This document shows positions 46,585 to 55,669 of a stretch of DNA of 64,000 bases, one piece after another; positions within the stretch are counted from its first letter, which is position 1, and each line of letters opens with the position of its first letter. Below the pieces are notes generated by a model, which did not search any database, was not told the origin of the DNA, and worked only from the letters and a program-made list of their open reading frames with translations. Source of the stretch: Endozoicomonas numazuensis (lineage in GTDB: Bacteria > Pseudomonadota > Gammaproteobacteria > Pseudomonadales > Endozoicomonadaceae); contig NZ_JOKH01000001.1 in assembly GCF_000722635.1 (NCBI RefSeq), positions 1-64,000 on the forward strand. The letters run 5' to 3'. The position numbers and the translations under genes are program-made.

Positions 46585-46923
46585 ATGAGTTCAACCTTAA
46601 ATATTCCTGAAATCCAGGCCAAACTGACACTCAGTCTGAAAGATATCTACCCTCTGGCTCTCAATGCGGATGAGCAGTTGGAAGTGTTGCAGAAAGAAGA
46701 GAAAGGCAAGTTTTCTGCTATTTTCCAGCCGGACTCAGGTTTCAGTGCTTCAGCTAACCGTTTTTTGCCCTATCTGATTGAATTAAACGACGAGATTCAA
46801 AGCCTTCCGATTATGGAACAAGAAAACCAGAAGGTAAAAATTCAGGGTATTCTTAAAAAGATTAAAATGATGCACGAAGTACTGGCTAAATTTCATAGCA
46901 TCAAAGACGAAACTCTGCACTGA
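46585..46923 (+). CDS. Hypothetical cytoplasmic protein, 112 residues
   Basis: I do not recognise a family. The protein has no signal peptide or membrane segment and is predicted mostly helical: KLTLSLKDIYPLALNADEQL at the start, a middle segment FSAIFQPDSGFSASANRFLPYLIELN, and a basic helix VKIQGILKKIKMMHEVLAKFH at the end. It is followed by a good terminator, so it is probably a true monocistronic gene. Coding potential is also supported by its isolated, clean frame. Confidence 0.65.
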   Translation: MSSTLNIPEIQAKLTLSLKDIYPLALNADEQLEVLQKEEKGKFSAIFQPDSGFSASANRFLPYLIELNDEIQSLPIMEQENQKVKIQGILKKIKMMHEVLAKFHSIKDETLH

Positions 46924-46924
46924 A

Positions 46925-46951
46925 CCGACAGGCTACTTAGGAGCCTGTCGG
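46925..46951 (+). terminator. Terminator after the 112-residue gene
   Basis: A perfect 10-bp stem (ccgacaggct / agcctgtcgg) with a 7-nt loop directly follows the stop codon; only a weak acttgttct tail follows. Confidence 0.65.
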
Positions 46952-46981
46952 ACTTGTTCTGAAGGATGAGAATAATAACTC

Positions 46982-47314
46982 ATGACTGATGTCATCAAGG
47001 GCTACCATGCCCACATCTATTTCAACGAAGAAACCTACCCAGTAGCTGAAAGTGTGATTGAAAAAGCCAATCAGTTGTTTGATGTCACAGTAGGCAGAAT
47101 GCATCGGAAGCCGGTTGGTCCTCATCCTGAATGGAGTTGCCAGTTGGCTTTTAAGAATGAAGAATTTGCCAAACTTATCCCCTGGCTGGCTTTGAACAGA
47201 AAGGGACTGACTGTTTTCACCCATCCGCTGACTCAGGACGATTTAAAGGACCATACGGACTATGCTCTCTGGATGGGCAGTATTGAGCCTTTAAATCTCA
47301 AGATCTTTCAATAA
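46982..47314 (+). CDS. DOPA 4,5-dioxygenase family protein
   Basis: A 110-residue protein matching the DOPA-dioxygenase-like family. GYHAHIYFNEETYPVAESV carries the first His pair, GPHPEWSCQLAF the second, and GLTVFTHPLTQDDLKDHTDYALWMG the last. Plant and fungal members open the aromatic ring of L-DOPA; most bacterial homologues are uncharacterised. The conserved histidines are intact. It lies just upstream of tRNA-Pro. Confidence 0.85.
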   Translation: MTDVIKGYHAHIYFNEETYPVAESVIEKANQLFDVTVGRMHRKPVGPHPEWSCQLAFKNEEFAKLIPWLALNRKGLTVFTHPLTQDDLKDHTDYALWMGSIEPLNLKIFQ

Positions 47315-47435
47315 CCCGATCGCTCCAGAGCTACGGCTGGGGCGAGTCTGTGGCAGATTCCCCTTGCAAAATACAGTCGCCAAGGTAATATACAGCGACG
47401 TCAGCGGGATAATTTTTTATCCTTCAGAACGAAGT

Positions 47436-47512
47436 CGGAGCGTAGCGCAGCCTGGTAGCGCACCACAATGGGGTTGTGGGGGTCGGAGGTTCGAATCCTC
47501 TCGCTCCGACCA
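47436..47512 (+). tRNA. tRNA-Pro(GGG)
   Basis: The 77-nt sequence folds as a cloverleaf: acceptor cggagcg/cgctccg, D arm, anticodon stem ccaca/tgtgg with loop atggggt (anticodon GGG), T arm ggagg-ttcgaat-cctct, and an encoded CCA end. It is close to E. coli proL. Confidence 0.96.
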
Positions 47513-47722
47513 GTATTTGCAGTCCAAAAATCTTTCCTTGGTGCTTGATCCTGATTATTCCTGAATTTGTTTCCTCCACCCCTTCCAAGACTTTTAACTA
47601 AAGTATTTTTTGGTACAGGCGACAACCAGCTCACTCACTCGTTGTCAGAAAGTAAGCAGGCCGGACTACTAGCGCTTGAAATCCCCATATCCTGGTAACC
47701 TATACCCGAGAAGATACGAAAA

Positions 47723-47782
47723 AATCCTATAGAGCTTTCAAATCATTCAGTATCTACTAACGCGTTGAAACTCTATAGGATT
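47723..47782 (-). terminator. Inverted repeat downstream of the symporter gene
   Basis: Arms aatcctatagag and ctctataggatt are perfect inverted repeats 36 bp apart, lying 24 bp beyond the leftward stop at 47806. A terminator or RNA-stabilising role is plausible. The rest of 47513-47805 holds no gene. Confidence 0.5.
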
Positions 47783-47805
47783 CATCTCACCAAAACACAC
47801 GACTA

Positions 47806-49050
47806 TTAACTGTTATAAGCCGTTTCATCCAGACGATTTTCCATCTTTGCCACTACCACTGCTGTGAAAGTGTCGCCTGTAATATTGGTCACAGTTCCAC
47901 TCATTTCTATCAATCTGTCAACGGCAGCCACCAGAGCAATCAGTTCCAGAGGGGCTCCCAAGGACATCAGCAATGATGACATGGTAATCAGAAACATACC
48001 TGGAACACCTGCCGCTCCTATAGCAGATAGTGTACTGATCATAAGAATGGAGATGTATTCAGCCAGCCCCAGATCGAGACCAAAGACATTGGCTGCAAAA
48101 ACGGCAATAACACCCAGATTAATAGAAAGCCCATTCATATTAACCGTTGAACCTACGGGCAATACAAAACTGGCAATACTCTTATCCACCCCAAGACGTT
48201 GCTCCGCGACATGAAGATTAACCGGTAATGTCGCAGCACTGGACGTCGTTGTCAGTGCAACTATCTGTGGCGTAAACATCTTCCGAATAAACATTTTTGG
48301 GGACAGCCCTAAATACCTCAGTACCAAACTGTAGAACCCGAAAATGACAATCAGAGCCACCAGCCAGGTAGTCGATACCAGGCCTGCCAGTTTGCCCAGA
48401 ATCGAAATACCCTGAGTACCTACGGTATAAGCAATCAAAGCAAAAATGCCCAATGGGGCCAGCTTCATGACAAGATCGATCATTTTGAACACAACTTGTG
48501 CCAACGCCGTAAAAAAGTTTGCTACAGGCTCTGCCCCTTTACCACTGAGGTTGATCCCAAAGCCCACCAGCAAAGCAAACACGATGGTGGGTAAGACATC
48601 GCCCTGAGCCATAGATTGAATCGGATTCGATGGAATCATATTCAACAGAACCTCGACAATAGGTGGTGCTTCTTTTGTCGATACAGCCGTAACGGGTAAA
48701 TTGAGGTCCAAGGAACTGCCTATTCCCAGAAGCTGGCTGACAATCAAAGCCAGGGTGGTTGCCGAGGCCATGGTGAAAATAAAAACAAATAACGCTTTGG
48801 TAGCAATGCGACCAAAAGAGGACAAGTCACGAATAGAAATGATGCCATTGACAATAGAAACAAAAACAATGGGAACAACCATCATTTTAACCGCTTTGAT
48901 AAAGGCATCGCCCAAGGGCTTCAGCACTACTGCTTGCTGATGAAACACGAGCCCGGTCAAAACACCCAGGGCAAGGGCTGTCAGAATATATATCCACTGA
49001 CGATTAGGTTGTGCAGAAGGATTCTCTACAAAAGTGAGCGTTGAAGGCAT
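47806..49050 (-). CDS. Dicarboxylate/glutamate:cation symporter (DAACS family)
   Basis: A 414-residue secondary transporter with eight transmembrane segments and two re-entrant hairpins. Signature parts: the serine-rich HP1 stretch TTTSSAATLPVNL, the GSTVNMNGLSINLG unwound helix, GVPGMFLITMSSLL (HP2) and EMSGTVTNITGDTFTAVVVAK, with Asp-rich substrate contacts. Family members take up glutamate, aspartate or C4-dicarboxylates with Na+ or H+. ATG 49050 was chosen; TTG 49065 is an alternative. Confidence 0.9.
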   Translation of the reverse strand: MPSTLTFVENPSAQPNRQWIYILTALALGVLTGLVFHQQAVVLKPLGDAFIKAVKMMVVPIVFVSIVNGIISIRDLSSFGRIATKALFVFIFTMASATTLALIVSQLLGIGSSLDLNLPVTAVSTKEAPPIVEVLLNMIPSNPIQSMAQGDVLPTIVFALLVGFGINLSGKGAEPVANFFTALAQVVFKMIDLVMKLAPLGIFALIAYTVGTQGISILGKLAGLVSTTWLVALIVIFGFYSLVLRYLGLSPKMFIRKMFTPQIVALTTTSSAATLPVNLHVAEQRLGVDKSIASFVLPVGSTVNMNGLSINLGVIAVFAANVFGLDLGLAEYISILMISTLSAIGAAGVPGMFLITMSSLLMSLGAPLELIALVAAVDRLIEMSGTVTNITGDTFTAVVVAKMENRLDETAYNS

Positions 49051-49232
49051 GGAGAGCTCTGTCAATAAGGCGAGTATCAGACCATCTTACGGAATCAATA
49101 ATTCATTAGAAGTAATTAAATTTCATTATTCAATAACCTTATAGAATATATAAGACGGTATCTGTCTTGCACTACCTATACGACAAAGAATCAATATTAG
49201 TGAAGCATGGCTTCCAGTATTTTCAATCATGA

Positions 49233-50135
49233 TTCCTCATCAAGAAAAGATCACTTCTGGAAGCTGGCTTCAGGGTCACAGTAGAAGATTCAGCCCAAAG
49301 TGCTATTTCTTCTCAGTCGTTTGCAGACGTTGGTTGTGACATCGCCCCAGCTCATAGCTGGCAGCAGGTACTTAAACGATTTAGTGCAGGTAATGGACAA
49401 TTGTTTGATCTGGAATATCTGGTAGACGACGATAATCGCCGTATTGCGGCCTTTGGCTACTTGGCAGGCTACGCTGGTGCAGCTGTTGCCCTGAAAGCAC
49501 TGGCAGTGAATCGAAAGCGACAGAGACATTTACTGCCTCCTTTAAAACCTTTTTTAAGTAAACTACACCTGATTGATGATGTTCGATCAGAACTTTCTGA
49601 TTCTGGCCCATTAAAAGCCCTGATTATTGGCGCGAAAGGGCGCAGTGGCCATGGTGCGGCAGAGCTGATTCAAGCGGCTGGAATAGAAACTATTGAGTGG
49701 GATCTTGAAGAAACCGCGAGAGATGATCCTTTTCCTGAATTGCTGGACGTTGACCTTGTCATCAACTGTGTCTTTATTCAGAAAAAAATACCTCCTTTCC
49801 TGACTCCGGAGCTGATCGAAAACCCTGACAGACGTCTCAGCATCATCTGTGATGTCAGTTGTGATCCCAACAGCGACTACAACCCTCTGCCTATTTATCC
49901 TCATTGCACCCATTTCGACAAGCCGGTGCTGCGCCTCATCAATGCTGATAACCCTCTGGACCTGATCGCCCTTGACCACTTACCCTCTCTCCTGCCTGTT
50001 GAGAGCAGTGAAGATTTTTGTCGGCAGTTATTACCCTACCTGCTACAACTGGATAATCTGGAACAGGGCGTCTGGAAAAGAGCACACCAGACATTCGAAG
50101 AAAAAGTTCGTGAGCTGCAAGCAGGATTCGTATGA
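49233..50135 (+). pseudogene. Decayed LYS1-type saccharopine dehydrogenase
   Basis: Translating from 49233 in frame gives a LYS1-like N-terminal part (SLLEAGFRVTVEDSAQ, then DVGCDIAPAHSWQQ). It jumps straight to VLKRFSAGNGQLFDLEYLVDDDNRRIAAFGYLAGYAG, so the segment normally between them (roughly 40-50 residues) is missing. A TGA at 49230 cuts off the very N-terminus and no ATG or GTG start exists before a TTG at 49401. The C-terminal two thirds (Rossmann LIIGAKGRSGHGAAELI) is intact and its end overlaps the LYS9-type gene by 4 bp. It is probably non-functional, or expressed only as a fragment. Confidence 0.7.
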
Positions 50136-51286
50136 AAACAATTCACTGGTTAGGTACCGGCTTATCTTCATTGCCCGGTATTCAAAAAATCGCCCAATCG
50201 CGCCATTCTCTGGTGTTGTGGAACAGAACTCTAAAAAAGGCTCAACAAGCCGTTAATGCTCTGGGCATTCATGCTCAAGTCAAACAGCTGGAATGGCGCA
50301 TTCTGGAGGAATCCATTGCAGAGGGCGACCTGGTGGTTTCTATGCTGCCCGCTGCCCTGCATGTTCAGGTTGCCAAGCTCTGCTTGATCCGTAAGGCTCA
50401 CTTTATTTCCAGCAGTTACGTGTCAGCCCCAATGCAGGCTCTGGATGCCCAGGCTAAAGAACAGGGGCTTTGCTTTGTCAATGAAGTAGGTCTGGACCCG
50501 GGGCTGGATCACCTGTTTGCCCATGCACTGATCGATAAATACACGAAATCAGACGTTTTTAACCCAGAAAACCAGCACTCCTTCCGCTCCTATTGCGGAG
50601 GATTCCCAAAGCAAGCCAATGACTTCAAATACAAATTTTCCTGGTCCCCCCTGGGAGTGCTGAAGGCACTGAAATCTCCAGCACGATGGATTGCAGATAA
50701 CACCCTTCAACAAACCGAAAAACCCTGGACCGCTCTGATCAGTTATCGTTTTAAACGAATCGATGGCCTTGAGGAAATATTTCAAGCCTACCCCAATAGA
50801 GACTCGGTGCCCTTCCTGAAACAATATGGCATTGCCGACAACTGGCATGTTCAGGAATTTGTTCGTGGTACCCTGCGCCTGAATGGCTGGGCAGAGGCCT
50901 GGTCAGATCTGTTTAAAAAGGTCGACTCTTTAACCGGTGAAAAAGGTATAGAAGAACTGGCCGCTATCAGTGATGACCTATGGGCAAAGTACCCATACGA
51001 AGAAGGCGAACAAGACCGTGTTGTTCTGGCGGTTGAATTAGAGGTTAAAGAGCCAGAGGGGGAAGCGACTCTGTTCAAACAGAGTTACAGCATTGATGAG
51101 ACAGGCAATGAACGTGGATCCGCCATGGCACGGCTGGTGTCCTTAACCGTTGCCATCGCTGTTGAATCCCTGCTGGCCGATGAATTACCTGCTGGGGTGA
51201 CGACGGCTCCTCACAACCCCCAACTCGTGCAAAACTGGCTAACTCAGCTATCTGAAATGGGTGAGCATATTTTTGTACATGCCTGA
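50132..51286 (+). CDS. LYS9-type saccharopine dehydrogenase
   Basis: A 384-residue oxidoreductase of the glutamate-forming saccharopine dehydrogenase type. The Rossmann start is HWLGTGLSSLPGIQKIA, followed by DLVVSMLPAALHVQVAKLC, FISSSYVSAPMQALDAQAKEQGLCFVNEVGLDPGLDHLFA and FRSYCGGFPKQ, all hallmarks of the family. It follows the decayed LYS1-like gene with ATGA overlap. The intact pair would act on saccharopine in lysine metabolism; with the partner broken, its present role is unclear. Confidence 0.85.
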   Translation: MKTIHWLGTGLSSLPGIQKIAQSRHSLVLWNRTLKKAQQAVNALGIHAQVKQLEWRILEESIAEGDLVVSMLPAALHVQVAKLCLIRKAHFISSSYVSAPMQALDAQAKEQGLCFVNEVGLDPGLDHLFAHALIDKYTKSDVFNPENQHSFRSYCGGFPKQANDFKYKFSWSPLGVLKALKSPARWIADNTLQQTEKPWTALISYRFKRIDGLEEIFQAYPNRDSVPFLKQYGIADNWHVQEFVRGTLRLNGWAEAWSDLFKKVDSLTGEKGIEELAAISDDLWAKYPYEEGEQDRVVLAVELEVKEPEGEATLFKQSYSIDETGNERGSAMARLVSLTVAIAVESLLADELPAGVTTAPHNPQLVQNWLTQLSEMGEHIFVHA

Positions 51287-51293
51287 CGGGTAC

Positions 51294-51331
51294 AAAAAAG
51301 CCTGAAGCATTTAAAACACTTCAGGCTTTTT
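51294..51331 (+). terminator. Terminator after the LYS9-type gene
   Basis: A stem of aaaaaagcctgaag with cttcaggctttttt and a loop of about 10 nt, followed by T residues. It lies 8 bp past the stop codon and can act in both directions. Confidence 0.9.
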
Positions 51332-51336
51332 ATAGA

Positions 51337-51380
51337 TGGCGCTCCCTGGAGGATTCGAACCTCCGACCTGCCCCTTAGGA
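51337..51380 (-). repeat. attL: duplicated 3' end of tRNA-Arg
   Basis: These 44 bases are identical to 56141-56184, the 3' half of the tRNA gene (CCA end, T arm and part of the anticodon arm). Beyond 51380 the similarity stops, so this is a recombination footprint and not a functional tRNA. Confidence 0.93.
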
Positions 51381-51531
51381 ATAGCAGGATTTCAGTCCCA
51401 GCTAGTCTCACAAAATTTCATGTGAATCTGCCAAATCTATACATTCTAGGCTTTGCCAGTATCCTGATGTATTAGATCGTTTCATTTATTTCCAGTACAT
51501 CCAATTCATCACTGAATGGGTGCCTGATATT

Positions 51532-52674
51532 TTATCGAACCCCTTTCTGAAACTGTTCAAAATGTTTCATCGAGGAACCCACAGAAAAAACAGTCCAGCC
51601 TGCCGACTCAAGTAAAGCCTGCTCGGCAGAGTCAATCAAAACTGCCACCTTAGACCTCGGCCAGGCAAGGTCAATAGAAACAACACTGCTTCCACTCTGA
51701 ACCATTACCCCAAGGTCAGCCGTGGGTAACCTAAATTTTCGACACTTACTGATCAAACCTCCTAACGCCGTATCAGCATATTGATCTAGCTTGTCATAAT
51801 CGAAAGCATCAAATTTCTTCTGCTCACGTCTAAGGTTGTTGATAAGAAGTATATTTTCCCGGCTCACATGCAAATGACCATGATGGGGCTGTTTCTTATG
51901 ACAATCAGCACAAAGTCCTCGCAAATTCTCCAAGCTGTTGTCATTTTTAATACCATTGATATGGTGGACATGCATGAGATGTTTATATTGGCTCATATCA
52001 ACGCCACAGTGCTCACAACAATAATTCAGGTTTTGCCGAAATTTTGTGGAGATTGATGTCCAATCAGCCGTGTAGTCTACAGCCCCTAATTGTTTTTTGC
52101 TGGTTGCCGGCAAGCTCTTGAAATAGGAGCTATAGGTTTCAAAGAAGCTCTCATACTCAAAATTGATAAAAATCTCACTTTTCGCAGCCTTGGGTAAATC
52201 CTCATACGACTTATAGTTCAATACTTTCAGACAATTTTTACAGACACCTAAATCGGACTCACCATGCACTTCTTTACCATTATCAGGATTTATACCCGAA
52301 ACAGGAAACATACCATCCATTCTACTGATGACTCCATAGCGACCAAACCGCCCTGCATTTCTCATCAACTCTAATGTTGAACATTCAGCAATATGTATCC
52401 TGCGCCCCTGTTTACCATCCTGAAGAACTGCTTCAACATCATCCCCCTGATCGGTGATATAGAGCATCACCTGATGCCCGTTATAGTTCAGTATGCCCTG
52501 AGAGCCATCAATCTCTTCTAGCTGAATATCTTGTCCAAGCACCAACCCCTGAAGCAGCTCAGAAGCTACTGAAACCAGCTCATCGGATTGACTAATTATC
52601 TCGAATTCAGCCACCGTATGTTTGAGCGGAGCCACTGCCCGGTGCAACGCACTAAAATCAATCTTCAGTTTCAA
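51532..52674 (-). CDS. zorE: HNH endonuclease effector of type II Zorya
   Basis: A 380-residue protein whose central part has the zinc-bound HNH nuclease: two Cys pairs (CCEHCG at about 217 and CADCHK at about 252), with HLMHVHHINGIKNDNSLENL between them, including the catalytic His pair. Flanking regions are not recognised. The gene begins with TTG at 52674, overlapping the zorB stop by 4 bp, the third gene of a coupled operon. In type II Zorya systems an HNH protein (ZorE) replaces ZorC/ZorD and is thought to cut DNA when the ZorAB motor signals infection. Confidence 0.85.
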   Translation of the reverse strand: MKLKIDFSALHRAVAPLKHTVAEFEIISQSDELVSVASELLQGLVLGQDIQLEEIDGSQGILNYNGHQVMLYITDQGDDVEAVLQDGKQGRRIHIAECSTLELMRNAGRFGRYGVISRMDGMFPVSGINPDNGKEVHGESDLGVCKNCLKVLNYKSYEDLPKAAKSEIFINFEYESFFETYSSYFKSLPATSKKQLGAVDYTADWTSISTKFRQNLNYCCEHCGVDMSQYKHLMHVHHINGIKNDNSLENLRGLCADCHKKQPHHGHLHVSRENILLINNLRREQKKFDAFDYDKLDQYADTALGGLISKCRKFRLPTADLGVMVQSGSSVVSIDLAWPRSKVAVLIDSAEQALLESAGWTVFSVGSSMKHFEQFQKGVR

Positions 52675-53378
52675 GACTCAGCCTCCAGAATACGCTTTAT
52701 CTGGATATCCGCATTGGTGATAGCCCTGAATGAGACTCGTCTTGAACGATGGGCATCTTCCTGGCCCTTTTCATTGAGAACCAAGCGGGAGGAAGAGAAG
52801 CCAACTGCCGCAATATTCTTTTTAATCCAGTCAGTTTCAGAAGGGATGACACCGTAGAGATAATACAATACAGCTCTCGTGCGCCCCTGAGACAACGACA
52901 TATTTTTAAAATAGGCCTCTTTCTCTGAGCTGTTTGCATTCCAGTCACTGCTGGTGTGCCCTTCTATTCTGACTTCATCCAATGAGTCCCTGAAGGGTTT
53001 CAGCACGGATAGATAGCGGGGAAAGAAGTCATCCAATATGTTTTGGAAACCGGGTTTCAGACTGATCTTACCAACATCAAACAGCACTTCTGGTGATTTG
53101 AAATTGAATGATAGCGTCTCTCTGTCAATTTCTGCCCCCCACTTATCAAGATCACCTTCAAACTCCATCATCAAGGCATCATAAATGGCCACCTGATTTT
53201 CCTGATAGGCGACAGCGACATTTTTTATTTTCTCGTTCTCTTTCTGAGTATCCAGCATAAAAACAATCGCTATAAACAGAAAAACCATCATCAAACCAGC
53301 CATCAGATCAGAGATAGTTAACCAGTGCTCACCACTTTCAACAGGCTCCCTGCGTTTTCCAAAAATCTGTTCCATCAT
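52671..53378 (-). CDS. zorB: ZorB, MotB-like stator/peptidoglycan-binding subunit
   Basis: A 235-residue inner-membrane protein. The single TM helix is DLMAGLMMVFLFIAIVFM, with Asp24 placed just before it as in the ion-binding Asp of MotB and ZorB. The periplasmic part has an OmpA/MotB-type domain (VLFDVGKISLKPGF, VRIEGHTSSDWN, SLSQGRTRAVLYYL) for binding peptidoglycan. It overlaps zorA and zorE by 4 bp on each side. With ZorA it forms the proton-driven motor complex of Zorya. Confidence 0.9.
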   Translation of the reverse strand: MMEQIFGKRREPVESGEHWLTISDLMAGLMMVFLFIAIVFMLDTQKENEKIKNVAVAYQENQVAIYDALMMEFEGDLDKWGAEIDRETLSFNFKSPEVLFDVGKISLKPGFQNILDDFFPRYLSVLKPFRDSLDEVRIEGHTSSDWNANSSEKEAYFKNMSLSQGRTRAVLYYLYGVIPSETDWIKKNIAAVGFSSSRLVLNEKGQEDAHRSRRVSFRAITNADIQIKRILEAES

Positions 53379-55402
53379 GCAGCCTGCTGTCTGACAATTT
53401 TATCCATAGCTTGAGTCAGCTTGATGTAATCATTAGTGAACTTTCCAGTTACCTGCGCCAGCGCCTGCCCCATTTCTGTCATGACTCGAGTGACTTCCTG
53501 CTGCATGGACTGATCAATCAGTTTCAGCTGGCTGTCTACCGCCTCACCCGTCAAGCCGACCTGCTGGCGAACTTGCTCTTCCATCGCTTCAAAGGTTCTT
53601 CGAGCCTGATTTACCTGTTGCATGGCCGCATCTTCCACTACATCAGCCAACTGCTTCTGAAGCTGCTCAGTAGCTTTCACAAAGCTATCTCTCACCTGAC
53701 TGGTATCAGCCACCAGGTTCTGATTGGCATCATGCATGGTCTTATTCATGCTCTGGGCATCATTTACCAGTTTTTCGATCATATCCCGGAGCGTATTATT
53801 CAGGTCGCTTACCGTATCCGCCAAATGCTGCTTGATGATCTCCGTTTGTGTTTGCAAATAGTCAGAGCTGGTTTGCAAGCTTTCATTAGTACGGGCTGTA
53901 TTGTTGGTAAATTCAGTAGCGGCGGTATCTATGCTCTGGCCAATAGCGACTGAACTTTCTACTAAACGTGTACCCGCTTGATCAATACCTTTCTCGGTCT
54001 CTGTCACCACCTTGCTCATCAGTGTTTCAGAGCTTTCCATATGCCCCTGAATACTGCCCAGCAAGTTTTCATTAGTACGAACCACGCTTTCGGTAAAGTC
54101 TGTCGACGCAGTATCCAAACTCTCACCTATAGCTTTCGACCCCTCTATCAAACGAGAGCCGACGGCATCTATACCTTTCTCTGTTTCTGTCGCAAACTTA
54201 TTCAGCAGTTCTTCAGATGTCTGAACATGGTTCTGGATATAGCGGTCAGACTCAACCAGCAGCTCGCTGTAGTGTTGATTAGCCGTACTGACCGCTGCAG
54301 AAATATCCGTCACAGTCTCTTCTACCTGCCTGCGAATTTCAGGCACGGCCTCAACCGCCCTATCACGCATCTCTTTAAACGCTTCTAGATGACTCTCCAA
54401 CTCTGACAGCTGTTGCTGGTTAACGGTCATCACACTATGCAGATCATGCATAGTCTGCGGAATAAGCTGAGTCTTTTCGCTGATATGAGCAACCGATGAC
54501 TCAGTCGCTGTAATAGCCTGAACACCCTGTTCGTATTGCTGGTTCATCTGCTCCAGTTGCAACTTATAACTTTCCTGCCATTCCACCAGTTTGTGGACAG
54601 CCTCATTTAAGTGCTTAAAGTTTTCACCAAACTGTTCAGTCAGGTTGTTGTTAAAGTCCTGAATGACTTGCTTCAGGGCTTCAATAACCTGCTCTGTAGC
54701 CGACTTGGACATAGTGTCCACAAAGTCCTGTAGCTTCAGCCAGAGTTTTTCTGTAAATGCTGAAAATTGTGCCTGCTGCGCATCAAACAATTCAGTGGTC
54801 AAATTGCGAGACATCTTCATCTGATCATTGATATCGCCTCGAAAAATCTTTAACTGACCAAACAGCGTAGTTTCTTCATTCCCTACCAATGACTCTTTCA
54901 GATTCTCGGTCGCATTCAGCTGTGACTGCAAAACACCACGCATGATTTTAATTTGGCTCAAAAGAGTTGATTCTTGCTCACCCACCAAAGTTGATTTCAA
55001 GCTTTCAGTTGCAGAAAGCTGTGCCTGCATAGTTCTTAGAATTGCTTCGGGAGAGGCATCACTGACAGAGTCCATGCTGTCATGAGAATCCTTAAACATA
55101 GTAGTGTACAGAACCTTCAATACCAGCGAACTCAACATACCTGCCAAGCTGGTTATAAAAGCAGTTTTCAACCCGCCCAGAAGCGGTGCAATACTGGTTT
55201 CAATATTATTCTGATCAAACGCCAACAGACCCAGTACTATGCCCAAGAAAGTACCAAAGATACCTATAGTCGTTAGTAATGTTGGGGCATATTCAACAAA
55301 CTGCGGATATTGACCTTTCTTTTTCCATTGAAAAGAACGGATAGCAATAGCTACGATGAAAAATACAAAAACAGCAGTTACAAAATATCCAATGGATTCC
55401 AT
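53375..55402 (-). CDS. zorA: ZorA, MotA-like motor subunit with long cytoplasmic tail
   Basis: A 675-residue protein from ATG 55402 (MESIGYFVTAVFVFF). TM segments lie at about 3-20, 38-60 (PTLLTTIGIFGTFLGIVLGLL) and 73-95 (TSLAGMLSSLVLKVLY); the GIFGTFLGIVLGL and KTAFITSLAGM motifs are the MotA/ExbB core. Residues about 110-670 form a very long, helical, coiled-coil tail with internal near-repeats (ESSETLMSKVVTETEKGIDQ-like units twice). This long tail separates ZorA from ordinary MotA and fits the rod that projects into the cytoplasm. Earlier start at 55510 was rejected. Confidence 0.9.
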   Translation of the reverse strand: MESIGYFVTAVFVFFIVAIAIRSFQWKKKGQYPQFVEYAPTLLTTIGIFGTFLGIVLGLLAFDQNNIETSIAPLLGGLKTAFITSLAGMLSSLVLKVLYTTMFKDSHDSMDSVSDASPEAILRTMQAQLSATESLKSTLVGEQESTLLSQIKIMRGVLQSQLNATENLKESLVGNEETTLFGQLKIFRGDINDQMKMSRNLTTELFDAQQAQFSAFTEKLWLKLQDFVDTMSKSATEQVIEALKQVIQDFNNNLTEQFGENFKHLNEAVHKLVEWQESYKLQLEQMNQQYEQGVQAITATESSVAHISEKTQLIPQTMHDLHSVMTVNQQQLSELESHLEAFKEMRDRAVEAVPEIRRQVEETVTDISAAVSTANQHYSELLVESDRYIQNHVQTSEELLNKFATETEKGIDAVGSRLIEGSKAIGESLDTASTDFTESVVRTNENLLGSIQGHMESSETLMSKVVTETEKGIDQAGTRLVESSVAIGQSIDTAATEFTNNTARTNESLQTSSDYLQTQTEIIKQHLADTVSDLNNTLRDMIEKLVNDAQSMNKTMHDANQNLVADTSQVRDSFVKATEQLQKQLADVVEDAAMQQVNQARRTFEAMEEQVRQQVGLTGEAVDSQLKLIDQSMQQEVTRVMTEMGQALAQVTGKFTNDYIKLTQAMDKIVRQQAA

Positions 55403-55669
55403 TAAAAACCTTCTATGAGTTACCCATACTACAGCGCTGGTAATCAATACCGGGACAGGGAGAGCGTGGAAGTAAAAACGAGAAATTAAAAATTCGCAGG
55501 ATCTTATCACACGACAGTATCTAAATAGTATCGAGACTGTTACAGCATAAGCATGCTAGTTTCAGGTACATACCACCCATTAAGCGAAACTCAGGCGAGT
55601 TGATCCTCTAACACACTTATTGACCCAAACCATGACACCTGACTCCCTCATTCGTGACAGCTCCCTCCA

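Noticed and set aside
47401-47634. Minus-strand frame of 77 residues containing [15 protein letters not shown]
   Set aside because: It is the antisense translation of tRNA-Pro, a well-known annotation artefact.
53411-54388. Two long plus-strand frames (180 and 136 residues) opposite zorA
   Set aside because: They are antisense shadows of the repetitive coiled-coil part of zorA and show no domain.
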